Below are positions 1 to 8,667 of a DNA stretch of 36,677 nt, one piece after another. Source of the stretch: Lysinibacillus mangiferihumi (GTDB lineage Bacteria > Bacillota > Bacilli > Bacillales_A > Planococcaceae); assembly GCF_003049665.1 (NCBI RefSeq), contig NZ_PYWM01000041.1, forward strand, positions 1 to 36,677, in the 5' to 3' direction. The position numbers and the translations under genes are program-made. Position 1 is the first letter of the stretch, and each line of letters begins with the position of its first letter. The notes beneath the pieces are model-generated. The model was not told the origin of the DNA, did no database searches, and was given only the letters and a program-made list of their open reading frames with translations.

Positions 1-222
1 TAGCCGGTTTTATATACGGACTCACAAAGGGTCCCAGAGGCTGGTCGGCTTTTCTTCACTTCTACTATAAAAAAATAGTAGCACAAACCATGGCCTTGGT
101 TTGTACTACTAATGTTAGTATGTTTTTTATAAAATTCTGTAATCCATTTTTGATATTCTAAAATATTCAATGCAAGTCACTCCTTATTTTTCTATAATAA
201 TAGCATAAAGGAGGAATGAAAT
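1..222. other. Left-edge non-coding region with overlapping hairpins
   Basis: No gene is recognised here. One frame stays open from the left edge to a TAA at 159-161, but the product resembles nothing I know and looks unlike a protein after about 24 codons. Two hairpins share one segment: CTACTAT (62-68) can pair with ATAGTAG (75-81), and AGTAG-C-ACAAACCA (77-90) can pair with TGGTTTGT-A-CTACT (97-110). Read on the minus strand, the second hairpin is followed by a run of seven T, so it would act as a terminator for leftward transcription. It may equally end an upstream rightward gene. TATAAT at 193-198 is a possible -10 for the next gene but lacks a convincing -35. Confidence 0.4.
77..110. 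terminator. Hairpin, probable terminator
   Basis: A 14-pair stem with one mismatch and a six-base loop. On the minus strand it is followed directly by a T-rich tract (76 down to 70), the form of an intrinsic terminator. On the plus strand the nearest T run comes about 15 bases later, so it is weaker in that direction. Confidence 0.45.
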
Positions 223-783
223 TTGAATATTTCAGTTTATTGTGGAGCGAGTTTGGGAAACAGTGAAGTTTATAGTGAAGCAGCAAAAGCATTAGGTAAG
301 TGGATTGCTGATAATGGTCATACGTTAGTGTATGGTGGGGGAAAGGTAGGCTTGATGGGTGTCATTGCTGATGAAGTTTTACTACATAAGGGAGAAGTCA
401 TCGGGATTATTCCAACATTCTTAGTGGAACGAGAGCTAAGTCATCCAAATTTAACGCGTTTAGAAATTGTGAATTCTATGTCTGAACGCAAAAATAAGAT
501 GATTGAATTAGGGGATTGTTATATTGCATTACCTGGTGGTCCAGGGACATTAGAAGAAATTTCAGAAGTTATTTCATGGGCACGAATTGGTCAACACCAA
601 AATCCGTGTATTTTATTGAATGTAGCAGGTTATTATGATCAATTAAAGGATTTTTATAAAGGTATGGTAACGAGTGAATTTTTAACAGAGGATGAACAAA
701 AGGCAATGCTTTTTGCGGATTCGTTTGTAGAAATTGAACAGTATATAAAAGACTTTTCACCCGTAACGGTAAGAACATATTAA
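223..783 (+). CDS. LOG family nucleotide phosphoribohydrolase
   Basis: A Lonely-Guy (TIGR00730) family protein of 186 residues. The family cleaves nucleoside 5'-monophosphates, classically cytokinin ribotides, to free base and ribose phosphate; the natural substrate in bacilli is uncertain. The Rossmann-like start is visible (MNISVYCGAS), followed by a glycine-rich YGGGKVGLMG at 37-46, the SERK segment near 87-90 and the diagnostic PGGPGTLEE at 104-112, which forms the active site. Length is normal for the family (about 180-195). The start is TTG, supported by AAAGGAGG (207-214) eight bases upstream. It appears monocistronic, because a hairpin terminator follows 12 bases after the stop. Confidence 0.9.
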   Translation: MNISVYCGASLGNSEVYSEAAKALGKWIADNGHTLVYGGGKVGLMGVIADEVLLHKGEVIGIIPTFLVERELSHPNLTRLEIVNSMSERKNKMIELGDCYIALPGGPGTLEEISEVISWARIGQHQNPCILLNVAGYYDQLKDFYKGMVTSEFLTEDEQKAMLFADSFVEIEQYIKDFSPVTVRTY

Positions 784-794
784 TCATACTTAAT

Positions 795-830
795 TAGCCT
801 ATCTTTTGGAAGATAGGCTATATTCTTCCC
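795..830 (+). terminator. Intrinsic terminator after the LOG gene
   Basis: TAGCCTATCTT (795-805) and AAGATAGGCTA (810-820) form a perfect 11-bp stem with a TTGG loop. A moderately T-rich tail follows. Confidence 0.8.
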
Positions 831-856
831 TTCGTTTGGTAACAATAAGTGCTTAA

Positions 857-910
857 CGTTATAGTTCTACATTTTTCTGACGCTACCCCAACATCCCCTT
901 GAAATTCAAA
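857..910. repeat. Dispersed intergenic repeat, copy 1
   Basis: Aligns without gaps to 15761-15814, with about 42 of 54 positions identical. The best conserved core is GACGCTACCCCA, preceded by CATTTTTC in both copies and followed by CTTGAA. Both copies lie in non-coding DNA. I do not recognise the element; it could be a decayed end of a transposable element or a small interspersed repeat. Confidence 0.5.
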
Positions 911-1193
911 AGGTAATAAAATAAATCAATCGCCTGTATTTAAAAATTTGAGGATTTTCGCAACTGTGATGTAAAAGGAATGAACTTATTATGTCGAAAG
1001 ATAATGTTTATTTTTTAATAAAAACAACCAAGTTCCCGAAGCGTTGTTTAGGTATATTCTTAGTTTAATGTTGTAAAGTAGCATAAATCTGAAGGGCTCC
1101 CAAATCATTTAGAGCAATTTTGTATATTGAAATCGTAAGTTTGATTAAAAGGGAATGGCTTGTATTGTAAATTAACCCACCTCTATTTCAAAC

Positions 1194-1210
1194 CTTACGT
1201 CAACTGTAAG
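1194..1210. promoter_or_regulatory. Candidate response-regulator inverted repeat (BceR-like box)
   Basis: CTTAC-N7-GTAAG, containing TTAC and TGTAA half-sites, lies 62 bases upstream of the ATPase start. Bce-type regulators are known to bind inverted repeats of the TNACA-N4-TGTAA type at target promoters. This copy deviates in spacing by one base, so the match is only suggestive. Confidence 0.35.
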
Positions 1211-1271
1211 AGTAATTTTCCGATTTTTTGTAGTAAGGTATTGCTAGGAATAAAAACGGGAGGTTAGACAG

Positions 1272-2054
1272 ATGAATGCTTCGAATAAATTACTGGAAGT
1301 GAAGGAAGTACGTAAAGTTTTTGGAGAGGGACAAAATGAAACAATGGCATTAAAAGGTGTAACATTTAATGTGTTACCAGGGGAGTTTCTTGGCATTATG
1401 GGTGCGAGTGGTTCAGGCAAGACGACGCTATTAAATGTAATTGCTACAATGTTGAAGCCGACATCAGGTCAAATTTTGCTAGACGGGCAAAATATTTCGT
1501 CGTTCAAAGGATCACAACTCGCGGCATATAGAGGCGATCAAATTGGGTATTTATTTCAGCAATTTGAACTGATTGATAATTTAACGGCGAAGGAAAATAT
1601 CATGCTGCCGTTAGCGATCCATGGGATTAATTTAAAGGAGCAGGAGCAAGCGTTGCGACAATTATCGAAACTATTTGATATAGAAGAACTGTTAAATAAA
1701 TTTCCATCACAATTGTCTGGCGGTCAAAAACAACGGGTTGCAGCGGCGAGAGCGCTTATTTCCAATCCTAGCATTGTGTTAGCGGATGAGCCAACTGGTG
1801 CGTTAGATACGAAAAACGCTAAGATTTTAATGGAGAAGCTGTCTGAACATAATCAACAACAGGAGTCTACTATTTTAATGGTGACCCATGATGCGAATGC
1901 AGCTAGCTATTGTTCAAGAATTTTATTTATCCAGGACGGTGTCATTTTCCATGAACTGCGTAGAAATGTACCAGGCGAATCGCAGGAGGCATTTTATGAG
2001 CGAATCGTTATGGTGATGGCGCAGCTTGCTGGAGGTAGTAGTAATGTTCTTTGA
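1272..2054 (+). CDS. Bce-type antimicrobial peptide ABC transporter, ATP-binding protein
   Basis: ATPase subunit of a BceAB-type transporter (peptide-antibiotic detoxification and sensing, as in bacitracin BceA). Of the 260 residues, Walker A is GASGSGKTT (44-52), the signature is LSGGQKQR (148-155), Walker B is IVLADEP (168-174) and the switch histidine lies in MVTHD. The length matches BceA (about 253). The ATG is preceded by GGGAGG at 1258-1263. The permease gene overlaps its last 11 bases, and regulator and kinase genes follow, giving an AB-RS order. By homology it works with the adjacent permease and also drives signalling to the kinase; the peptide recognised cannot be told from sequence. 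Confidence 0.92.
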   Translation: MNASNKLLEVKEVRKVFGEGQNETMALKGVTFNVLPGEFLGIMGASGSGKTTLLNVIATMLKPTSGQILLDGQNISSFKGSQLAAYRGDQIGYLFQQFELIDNLTAKENIMLPLAIHGINLKEQEQALRQLSKLFDIEELLNKFPSQLSGGQKQRVAAARALISNPSIVLADEPTGALDTKNAKILMEKLSEHNQQQESTILMVTHDANAASYCSRILFIQDGVIFHELRRNVPGESQEAFYERIVMVMAQLAGGSSNVL

Positions 2055-4101
2055 CTTTGTGAAACGCAATAGTCGCAAAACACGGAAGGAGAATGGTGTG
2101 TATTTCGCATCGCTCATCGTATCAATTGTGGCCTTTTATGTAATCTTGTCGTTAGGTGAACAAGATGTGATGCTGTATTTGAAGACGATTGAAAGTGATG
2201 CGGTAGAGCGATTGTTGTTATTAATTCCAGTGCTTTATGCAGTTTCATTAGTGTTCGTGTTCTTCCTCGTGTATTTTGCGAATCGCTACCAGCTGCAGCA
2301 ACGCAGTCATGAGTTTGGCTTGTATTTAATGATGGGGATGAAGCAAAGTAAGCTGTTTCTCATGATTATGGGCGAAACAATTTGGAATGGTATTGTGGCC
2401 GTGTGTATTGGTCTGCCAATTTCATTGTTTTTAACCGAGCTTATTAATTTAACGACATCACGTTTTGTTGGCATGGGGATTATAGGACATGCATTCCGTA
2501 TTTCATGGACAGGCATTAGCTTGACGATTTGTGGCTTCTTCCTTGTGCAACTGCTAGCCATGTTTATTTTAAGCTTTACGATGAGCCGCAAAGAGCCGAT
2601 TGAATTACTTCATGAGGAAAAGGAAAAATCACAAAGTACAATGACGCCTAAATGGGGAGCAGTGAGCTTACTGTCTGGAGCGGCTTTATTAATCGGGATG
2701 ATTTTGTTATGCATCGCTTACGGCATGGCGATTTTATATTTACGAAATTTTGATTATCGCGTATTTGCGCTGATTTTGCTTGTTGGTGTGTGTGGGACAT
2801 TTATTTTATTCCGTGGCTTAGGAAGTGTGATTGGTGTTTATGTGAAGCGAAAAGGCAGCTCTTCAACAGGTTTGTCGATGTTTACGGCGAGACAGTTACA
2901 GGAAAATGTATTGCATCAATGGAGTTCACTAGCAATATCAACATTACTAATTTTAATGGCGATGGTTTGCTTCGCGTTTGGTACATCGACAGCGTTAATG
3001 AATAGCGCTGTAGCTAATCGAACGGTTGATTATACGTTTCATGCTAATAATGAAGATGACATTAAGCCTTTGATTCAATCCGAGGAGCTAGCACCTTATG
3101 TTGATAGTTATTATAGGATGGCGTTACATAATTTCAATCCATCTGAAGATGAGCCGTTATTAAATTATCATTTTGCATGGACGGGCTTAATAGAAACAGT
3201 ATCGAGTCAAGACGATTCAGAGCCAAAAGAGATTTTATTAAACAACTTATCGATGCAGGATACGCCATATTTTATTTCTCTATCGAGTTATAATGCGATG
3301 CTTGAGGCAGCTGAAAAGAAGCCGATTCAGTTAGCTGGTAATGAGGTGGCTATGTATACAAGTGACGATACAGGTGCTAGTTATGATATATTAAAAGATA
3401 TATTAAAAAAGAGTCCGACTGTTGAAATAGCTGAAAATGAATACACATTAATGCCGACGCTATATTCGGATCAGATTGTGGCGGATAGAGCCATTACGTT
3501 AATGTATTCATTAATTGTGCCGGATGCATTATTCGAGCAATATTTTGACGCTGATGAAACTTGGCTTTGGAATATGACGTTAAAAGACGAGTTCATTGAA
3601 GAAAAAGGGCTTATGCAGGCGATGCTTGAAGTCGATCAAATGCTTAATTCAACAGGCTTGCAGTATGAGAGCTATCTTGCGAGCATGGGCAGACAGCTAT
3701 TTTACACGGTAGCAGGGAGTTATACAACGTTTTATTTAGGTGTGATGTTTTTAATTATCGCCAATACGGTGCTAGGCTTAAACTTTTTAATGCAGCAAAG
3801 AAGCACACGTAGCCGCTATCAAACGTTAGCGATGCTCGGTGCAAATGTGGAATCAATTTGTACATCAGCACGCAAGCAAATTTGGCTATACTTCATCTTA
3901 GCTATTTCGGTTGCATTTGTTAGTGGAATTTTTGGCATCTGGTCTTTATTAACGGCAATGCCGGCAACTGTTTTTAGTTTTAAAAATGGTATCGTTATTG
4001 GTTTAGTGGTGCTATTATTTATTGTTATGGAAATTGGCTATATTCGAATGATTCAACGAAAAAGTGATGTAGAAATTCGAAAGTTAAAAGAAATTGACTA
4101 G
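2044..4101 (+). CDS. Bce-type ABC transporter permease (FtsX family, 10 TM)
   Basis: Large permease partner of the preceding ATPase, 685 residues from ATG 2044. The start rests on GGAGG at 2031-2035; an in-frame TTG at 2026 has no ribosome site. Layout fits BceB: an N-terminal helix (residues about 19-40), a first FtsX block of membrane helices to about 310, a large extracytoplasmic domain of about 200 residues (roughly 315-530) between helices 7 and 8, then three C-terminal helices ending in IRKLKEID. In BceB that domain contacts the peptide and the kinase. It is slightly longer than B. subtilis BceB (646), mostly in the external domain. The regulator gene follows within ten bases. Confidence 0.9.
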   Translation: MFFDFVKRNSRKTRKENGVYFASLIVSIVAFYVILSLGEQDVMLYLKTIESDAVERLLLLIPVLYAVSLVFVFFLVYFANRYQLQQRSHEFGLYLMMGMKQSKLFLMIMGETIWNGIVAVCIGLPISLFLTELINLTTSRFVGMGIIGHAFRISWTGISLTICGFFLVQLLAMFILSFTMSRKEPIELLHEEKEKSQSTMTPKWGAVSLLSGAALLIGMILLCIAYGMAILYLRNFDYRVFALILLVGVCGTFILFRGLGSVIGVYVKRKGSSSTGLSMFTARQLQENVLHQWSSLAISTLLILMAMVCFAFGTSTALMNSAVANRTVDYTFHANNEDDIKPLIQSEELAPYVDSYYRMALHNFNPSEDEPLLNYHFAWTGLIETVSSQDDSEPKEILLNNLSMQDTPYFISLSSYNAMLEAAEKKPIQLAGNEVAMYTSDDTGASYDILKDILKKSPTVEIAENEYTLMPTLYSDQIVADRAITLMYSLIVPDALFEQYFDADETWLWNMTLKDEFIEEKGLMQAMLEVDQMLNSTGLQYESYLASMGRQLFYTVAGSYTTFYLGVMFLIIANTVLGLNFLMQQRSTRSRYQTLAMLGANVESICTSARKQIWLYFILAISVAFVSGIFGIWSLLTAMPATVFSFKNGIVIGLVVLLFIVMEIGYIRMIQRKSDVEIRKLKEID

Positions 4102-4111
4102 AGGTGAGGGC

Positions 4112-4789
4112 ATGGCGAATATTGTCATTGTAGAGGATGACATTTTCCTACGCGAAGAATTACAAAATATTTTACAAAAGGAGGGGTACTCTGTAGTGAG
4201 TATCTCTTCTTTTGATACACCTATTGAAGATATCCTCGCTGCTAAGCCCGGATTAATCTTGTTAGATTTAAACTTACCTAGCATATCGGGTTTTCAAATT
4301 TGTCGTACTTTAAAAATGAAAGGAATTGGTCCGATTCTAATTTTAACTGCTCGTAATCAGATACGAGATGAGTTGCATGCATTAGAGTTAGGGGCCGATG
4401 ACTTTTTAACAAAGCCCTGTCATCCGAAAAGACTCATTGCAAGAGTACAAAAGCTGCAACAGCTATATGCCAAAATGCCGATGTTTTTAAATTGGGGAAA
4501 TTTCCAACTAGATTTGAAGAGAAATGAATTATATATTGCTCACAATTCACTTTCATTATCTGAAAATGAAGGCGCCATTATGAAGCTTTTAATACAACAT
4601 GCACCGGCAGTTGTGGAAAAGGAGCAGCTTTTCCATGAATTGTGGGGAAGTAGTGAATTTGTGGACGAAAATATACTACAAGTAAACATGACTAGACTTC
4701 GTAAAACATTAGATAAAGTAGGAATGTCACATCATATTAAAACGGTCAGAGGCATTGGCTATCAATTAATAGGGAGTGAGTCCCCATGA
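4112..4789 (+). CDS. OmpR-family response regulator (BceR-like)
   Basis: A 225-residue two-domain regulator. The receiver domain (1-115) has acidic pair E8-D9-D10, phospho-acceptor D52 in LLDLNLP and conserved K in LTKP. The C-terminal winged-helix DNA-binding domain (about 125-223) ends with TVRGIGYQL. The ATG at 4112 is chosen over an in-frame TTG at 4094, which overlaps the permease; GAGGTG at 4101-4106 is the ribosome site. The last four bases overlap the kinase start (ATGA), so the two are translationally coupled. It presumably activates the upstream ATPase/permease genes in response to a peptide antibiotic. Confidence 0.92.
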   Translation: MANIVIVEDDIFLREELQNILQKEGYSVVSISSFDTPIEDILAAKPGLILLDLNLPSISGFQICRTLKMKGIGPILILTARNQIRDELHALELGADDFLTKPCHPKRLIARVQKLQQLYAKMPMFLNWGNFQLDLKRNELYIAHNSLSLSENEGAIMKLLIQHAPAVVEKEQLFHELWGSSEFVDENILQVNMTRLRKTLDKVGMSHHIKTVRGIGYQLIGSESP

Positions 4790-5808
4790 GGCCATTAGAT
4801 TGCCTTCATATTTTACAGCAATCGCGTCAGTGGATTTTACTTCTATGTGTAAATAGCGGTTTTTTTATTTTTTTAGCGTGGGTTGCTTATCCAGAGACAT
4901 TTAAACTATTAGTTTTGACGATGCTCATGTTTACTTTTGGGACCATTTTGATCGGTGGGCTTTTTACATGGAAAAAACAACGAAAGCAAAGAAATTTGTT
5001 TTATCAATTTTTAAGAGAGCCTTCCGTTGAGCATGAGGCTAAGTTGCTACAAGTTTTAGGTGACACACATAAGGAACCACTGCATGATTTGGCGAATCAA
5101 TTACGTCACCTATATGATGAATTACAAGAGGCAAAGTATCAGTCGTTAGAATATGAAACCTTTATCGAAAGCTGGGTGCATGAGATTAAAACACCACTTT
5201 CGTTACTTCATTTTGTAATACAAAATAGGAAAGACGAAATGTCCCCGTTGGTTTATCAACGGCTAAATTATGCAAACATCACGATTCATGATTACGTAGA
5301 ACGCATATTATTTTATGCAAAGCTACAAGCTGTGCATGTTGACTATAGCTTGAAAAAGGTCTCTATTGTGGAATGCTTTGAAGATGTGTTACTAGAGCTA
5401 CAATCATTATTGGAAGAGCAGTATGTAAGTGTTCATAAGGAGATAAAGGACGTACCCGTTGTATTTGATGAAAGAGCGCTTCACTTTATTTTGATACAGT
5501 TACTTGTAAATGCAATAAAATATCGAAACGTAGGTACTGAGAGTTTGATTTGGCTAGAAACAGGTTTTGAACATGCCAAAGACAGCTACTACATTAAAAT
5601 AGCTGATAATGGAGTAGGCGTCTTGCAATCAGATTTGCCATTTATATTTGATAAAGGATTTACAGGAGATACTAGCAAGCAAAAGCCATCTACAGGGATG
5701 GGATTGTTTTTAGTAAAAAAATTATGTGACGATTTGCAAGTTGAAATTGAGGTTGAGTCAAAATATAAGCGTGGTTTTACCATTCAATTGCTGTTTCCGA
5801 AGGTTTAA
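4786..5808 (+). CDS. Intramembrane-sensing histidine kinase (BceS-like)
   Basis: 340 residues. Two N-terminal helices (about 17-33 and 41-60) are separated by only a few residues, so there is no extracellular sensor. This is the hallmark of intramembrane-sensing kinases that rely on the Bce transporter as sensor. The H-box is SWVHEIKTPLSL with H132; the N-box (LLVNAIKYR), G1 (DNGVGV) and G2 (GMGLFLV) complete the ATPase domain. ATGA overlap with the regulator. No obvious terminator follows; the next gene is convergent. Confidence 0.92.
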   Translation: MRPLDCLHILQQSRQWILLLCVNSGFFIFLAWVAYPETFKLLVLTMLMFTFGTILIGGLFTWKKQRKQRNLFYQFLREPSVEHEAKLLQVLGDTHKEPLHDLANQLRHLYDELQEAKYQSLEYETFIESWVHEIKTPLSLLHFVIQNRKDEMSPLVYQRLNYANITIHDYVERILFYAKLQAVHVDYSLKKVSIVECFEDVLLELQSLLEEQYVSVHKEIKDVPVVFDERALHFILIQLLVNAIKYRNVGTESLIWLETGFEHAKDSYYIKIADNGVGVLQSDLPFIFDKGFTGDTSKQKPSTGMGLFLVKKLCDDLQVEIEVESKYKRGFTIQLLFPKV

Positions 5809-5926
5809 ATTGTGCCTCTGAAAAGGTAATAATAACATATCTTAAAAAAATATTATTCAACACTATGGCAAAATTGCGGAACAAGAACTATTTTGTATAG
5901 CAACCTCTGTTCCAAGCTTTGTTGTA

Positions 5927-6175
5927 TTATGAACAACACGAAACAGCTTTATTAATATCTTTTTCACTTACATACACGGAACCTTCAGTATCTATTATAT
6001 ATTCTATATCATTTTCTTTTAATTGTTCTAATAACGATTCTCGTAACGCGTCTGATAAATTTTCTTGTCTGGCAAAAGAAACGTATGTCCCCTTAGAACG
6101 TTTCTCATTACTACATCCACTCAATATACTCAAACATAAGACGATAGATAGCAAGCATTTGAATTTCAATTTCAC
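5927..6175 (-). CDS. Small lipoprotein of unknown function
   Basis: 82 residues with a lipoprotein signal: basic MKLKFK, hydrophobic LLSIVLCLSIL and lipobox LSGC, with Cys near position 21. The mature part is about 60 residues, polar, and ends in AVSCCS. The start is GTG, with GGGGG (6183-6187) seven bases upstream. It is convergent with the kinase gene. I do not recognise the family. The signal and the ribosome site are the main support for it being real. Confidence 0.65.
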   Translation of the reverse strand: MKLKFKCLLSIVLCLSILSGCSNEKRSKGTYVSFARQENLSDALRESLLEQLKENDIEYIIDTEGSVYVSEKDINKAVSCCS

Positions 6176-6252
6176 GAATTTACCCCCTAAATTGGAAAAT
6201 CAGTATACACTTCTAAGTAATAAAAGTAGAAGGTGAACCTTGCTATTAATAA

Positions 6253-6306
6253 AGGTCATTTCACAAAAAAACGATTCTAGGATAGTCACTGTGAGATGAC
6301 TTTTTT
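6253..6306. terminator. Long-loop hairpin with T tail
   Basis: AGGTCATTTCACA (6253-6265) pairs with TGTGAGATGAC (6290-6300) and is followed by TTTTTT on the plus strand. The loop is about 24 bases. It is not placed after any intact plus-strand gene, so it may be a relic. Confidence 0.4.
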
Positions 6307-6444
6307 CATGATTTGGCTACACAATCAGTACAATTGAACAACCTTCTAGGCTAGACAGTGATGTTACTTCGACAGTACCCCTATAAAGAGCTATCTCGTG
6401 ACCTCTACCTAACATCAAATACTTAATATTAGTAGTTGTAATTT

Positions 6445-6555
6445 TTATTTTACCTCAACCTCGAAAACAAAAGTCTTATTTTCATTATCCCATACTACCT
6501 TAAGTTAATAAATAGAGTACCCTTTTTTAGATGGCATTGTAATTTTATTATCTAA
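6445..6555 (-). pseudogene. C-terminal fragment of a decayed gene
   Basis: On the minus strand this reads as about 37 codons of protein-like sequence containing ITMPSKKGYSIY, then one in-frame TAA (6505-6507), then LKVVWDNENKTFVFEVEVK and a stop. The even, charged, beta-like composition looks like the end of a secreted protein or lipoprotein. No start or upstream part survives. Confidence 0.4.
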
Positions 6556-6934
6556 TCAGAATGGATAAAACTATTTTTTCATTTTAACACCCCTTTTTAT
6601 TATAGATTCCATTTAGAGTAAATGTTGTAAGTTGTAATTTACAAAAATACTAATGTATGTATATATAAAGTAAAAAGACGAATATGGGGAGTTGAGAAAT
6701 AGCGTTGTTGACTGTGAGCTGAAGAATGTAGGAGGAAGCATTCTTGTTACACGTTTGAGAAGAAATAGTTTGCGCTCCTGTTTCACAAAAACCTTGCAGG
6801 TGGCGCGCCAGATGTAATAATTTCATCGCCAATGCAGTCATTTTAAATTTTTTTACGAATAAGGCAGTAATTAATTATATACAAAATTAGTCATTTTGCG
6901 AAGCTGTTTGAGGAGAAAAAGGGAGGTATTATAA

Positions 6935-7819
6935 ATGAACGTAATAGAAATTAAAAATCTAACGAAGACTTACGGCAAAGCAAGGGGAATATCTGATGTT
7001 AGTTTTAATGTTGAACAGGGTGAAATTTTCGGGTTTATTGGGCCTAATGGTGCTGGGAAGTCGACTACAATTCGTACATTATTATCGCTCATTTACCCAA
7101 CGAGCGGCAGCGCCACGATTTTTGGTAAGGACTGCATTCAATTTGCTCCCGAAATAAAAAAGGAAATCGGCTATTTACCATCTGAAATCTTTTACTATGA
7201 CAATATGAAAGTAAAGGACCTATTAAAATACTCAGCTAGCTTTTATAAAAAGGATTGCAGTAAGAGAATGAAAGAGTTAGCAAAAATGATGGACTTGGAT
7301 CTGAATAAAAAAATTGATGACTTATCTTTGGGAAATAAGAAGAAGGTCGGGATTGTTCAAGGGCTGCTCCATGAGCCAAAACTCATTATTTTGGATGAAC
7401 CGACAAGCGGGCTAGACCCATTAATGCAACAAAAATTCTTTGAACTATTAGAGGAAGAGAATAAAAAAGGTGCTACGATTTTATTTTCATCGCACATTCT
7501 CAGTGAGGTCCAAAGATTATGTAATCGTGTTGCCATCATTAAAGAAGGTAAAATCGTAACGGTAGAAAAGATTAGTACGTTACAAGAGAATAACTATAAA
7601 AAATTTAAAATTGAGACGAATTCAACCCTAGACAAAGATTACTTCCAAATCGATGGGGTCAATAAATTAGATGTTCACAATAACGTAACTAGCTTTTTAT
7701 TTAAAGGTAATATTAATACGGTGATGAAAAAAATCGCTGACATTGAAATTGCGAATTTGTGGATTGAAGAACCAGACCTTGAGGAGATCTTTATACATTA
7801 TTACGAGAAGGAGGTCTAA
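6935..7819 (+). CDS. ABC-2 type transporter, ATP-binding protein
   Basis: 294-residue CcmA/BcrA-class ATPase. Walker A GPNGAGKST (36-44), signature LSLGNKKK, Walker B LIILDEPTSGLD and switch histidine in FSSHIL are all present. The last 80 residues are a divergent C-terminal extension, typical of drug and lantibiotic exporters. It pairs with the two downstream permeases: the first starts five bases after this stop, with its AGGAGG inside the end of this gene. Probable role is export of a hydrophobic compound or peptide; the substrate is unknown. Confidence 0.9.
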   Translation: MNVIEIKNLTKTYGKARGISDVSFNVEQGEIFGFIGPNGAGKSTTIRTLLSLIYPTSGSATIFGKDCIQFAPEIKKEIGYLPSEIFYYDNMKVKDLLKYSASFYKKDCSKRMKELAKMMDLDLNKKIDDLSLGNKKKVGIVQGLLHEPKLIILDEPTSGLDPLMQQKFFELLEEENKKGATILFSSHILSEVQRLCNRVAIIKEGKIVTVEKISTLQENNYKKFKIETNSTLDKDYFQIDGVNKLDVHNNVTSFLFKGNINTVMKKIADIEIANLWIEEPDLEEIFIHYYEKEV

Positions 7820-7824
7820 AAACT

Positions 7825-8622
7825 ATGAATATCTTTATGCATGAATTGAAGGTTTATCGAAAGTCTACCATCATATGGTCGCTATCGTTAATAGCCATTA
7901 TGATTATTTTTATGTCAATGTATTCTTCATTTGCTGAAGATGCAAAGGGTTTTATGAAAATAGTAGAAAACTATCCAGAGGCAATCAGAAATGCAATCGG
8001 GTTTAATCAAGAAAATTTCTTTACTATTTTAGGATTCTATAGCTTCCCATTATCGTTTATTACTCTTTGCGCAGCAATCCAGGCGATGAATCTCGGCACT
8101 TCCATTGTCAATAAGGAAGTCCGTGAAAAAACAGCGGACTTTTTGCTAACGAAGCCTGTTACCCGTACAAAAATCTTGACAGCTAAGTTATTAGCAGCGC
8201 TAGTTTCGATTGTCATAACGAATATCTTTTATTTCGCTGCAGCTAGCTTTGTGGCATTACAAGTCAAGACAGATGATTTTAGCTTAAAAATTTTCTTTTT
8301 GCTTTCACTTACAATATTCTTTATTCAGCTGATATTTCTATCCTTAGGAATAATCATTTCCGTTATTGTCCAAAAGATTAAATCCGTGCTGACCGTCTCG
8401 CTAGCTACCGTCTTTGCTTTCTACTTTGTCGGAATGTTCAGCGATACGACTGGTGATGAAGTGAAACGTTATTTTTCGCCGTTTAAATACTTCGACACCG
8501 CCTATATCATTAAACACTCCAGCTATGAAACAACATTTTTAATTGCTGGTGCAGTTATTATTATTCTTGCAATTGCAGCTAGTTATGTTGTCTATAGTAA
8601 GAAGGATATCCATGCGGTTTAA
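7825..8622 (+). CDS. ABC-2 type permease, copy 1
   Basis: 265-residue membrane protein with about six predicted helices, starting near residue 17 (STIIWSLSLIAIMIIF). The region EKTADFLLTKPVTRTKI is the characteristic cytoplasmic segment of ABC-2 permeases. It is clearly paralogous to the next gene, with the same length, the same N-terminal MNIF and matching segments throughout. The two probably form a heterodimer with the ATPase encoded just upstream. Confidence 0.88.
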   Translation: MNIFMHELKVYRKSTIIWSLSLIAIMIIFMSMYSSFAEDAKGFMKIVENYPEAIRNAIGFNQENFFTILGFYSFPLSFITLCAAIQAMNLGTSIVNKEVREKTADFLLTKPVTRTKILTAKLLAALVSIVITNIFYFAAASFVALQVKTDDFSLKIFFLLSLTIFFIQLIFLSLGIIISVIVQKIKSVLTVSLATVFAFYFVGMFSDTTGDEVKRYFSPFKYFDTAYIIKHSSYETTFLIAGAVIIILAIAASYVVYSKKDIHAV

Positions 8623-8628
8623 GAATGC

Positions 8629-8650
8629 TAGCTTTGCTTGTAGAAAGCTA
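8629..8650 (+). other. Small hairpin between the paired permease genes
   Basis: TAGCTTT (8629-8635) and AAAGCTA (8644-8650) form a perfect 7-bp stem. It sits just before the ribosome site GAGGGG of the second permease. There is no T run, so it is more likely a processing or translation-tuning structure than a terminator. Confidence 0.35.
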
Positions 8651-8667
8651 AATGGAGGGGTTCGATA

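Larger units (their letters stand above)
784..1271. other. Intergenic region upstream of the Bce-type operon
   Basis: No gene found. It holds the terminator at 795, one copy of a dispersed repeat (857-910) and a candidate regulator site (1194-1210). The remaining sequence is AT-rich with no coherent reading frame. The promoter of the downstream operon must lie in the last 100 bases, but no clear -35/-10 pair stands out, as would fit an activator-dependent promoter. Confidence 0.5.
6176..6934. other. Long intergenic region with hairpin and coding debris
   Basis: About 760 bases with no intact gene. It contains a hairpin at 6253-6306, the decayed C-terminal reading frame at 6445-6555 and otherwise AT-rich sequence. 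Two stretches around 6274-6300 and 6344-6368 both begin TTCTAGG and share a loose motif. No convincing promoter was found for the operon starting at 6935. Confidence 0.45.

Noticed and set aside
6650..6841. Leftward 63-codon frame beginning MTALAMKLLHLARHLQ
   Set aside because: No ribosome site, unusual Cys/His/Gln composition, ends in low-complexity Tyr/Ile, and no recognisable family. Treated as non-coding.
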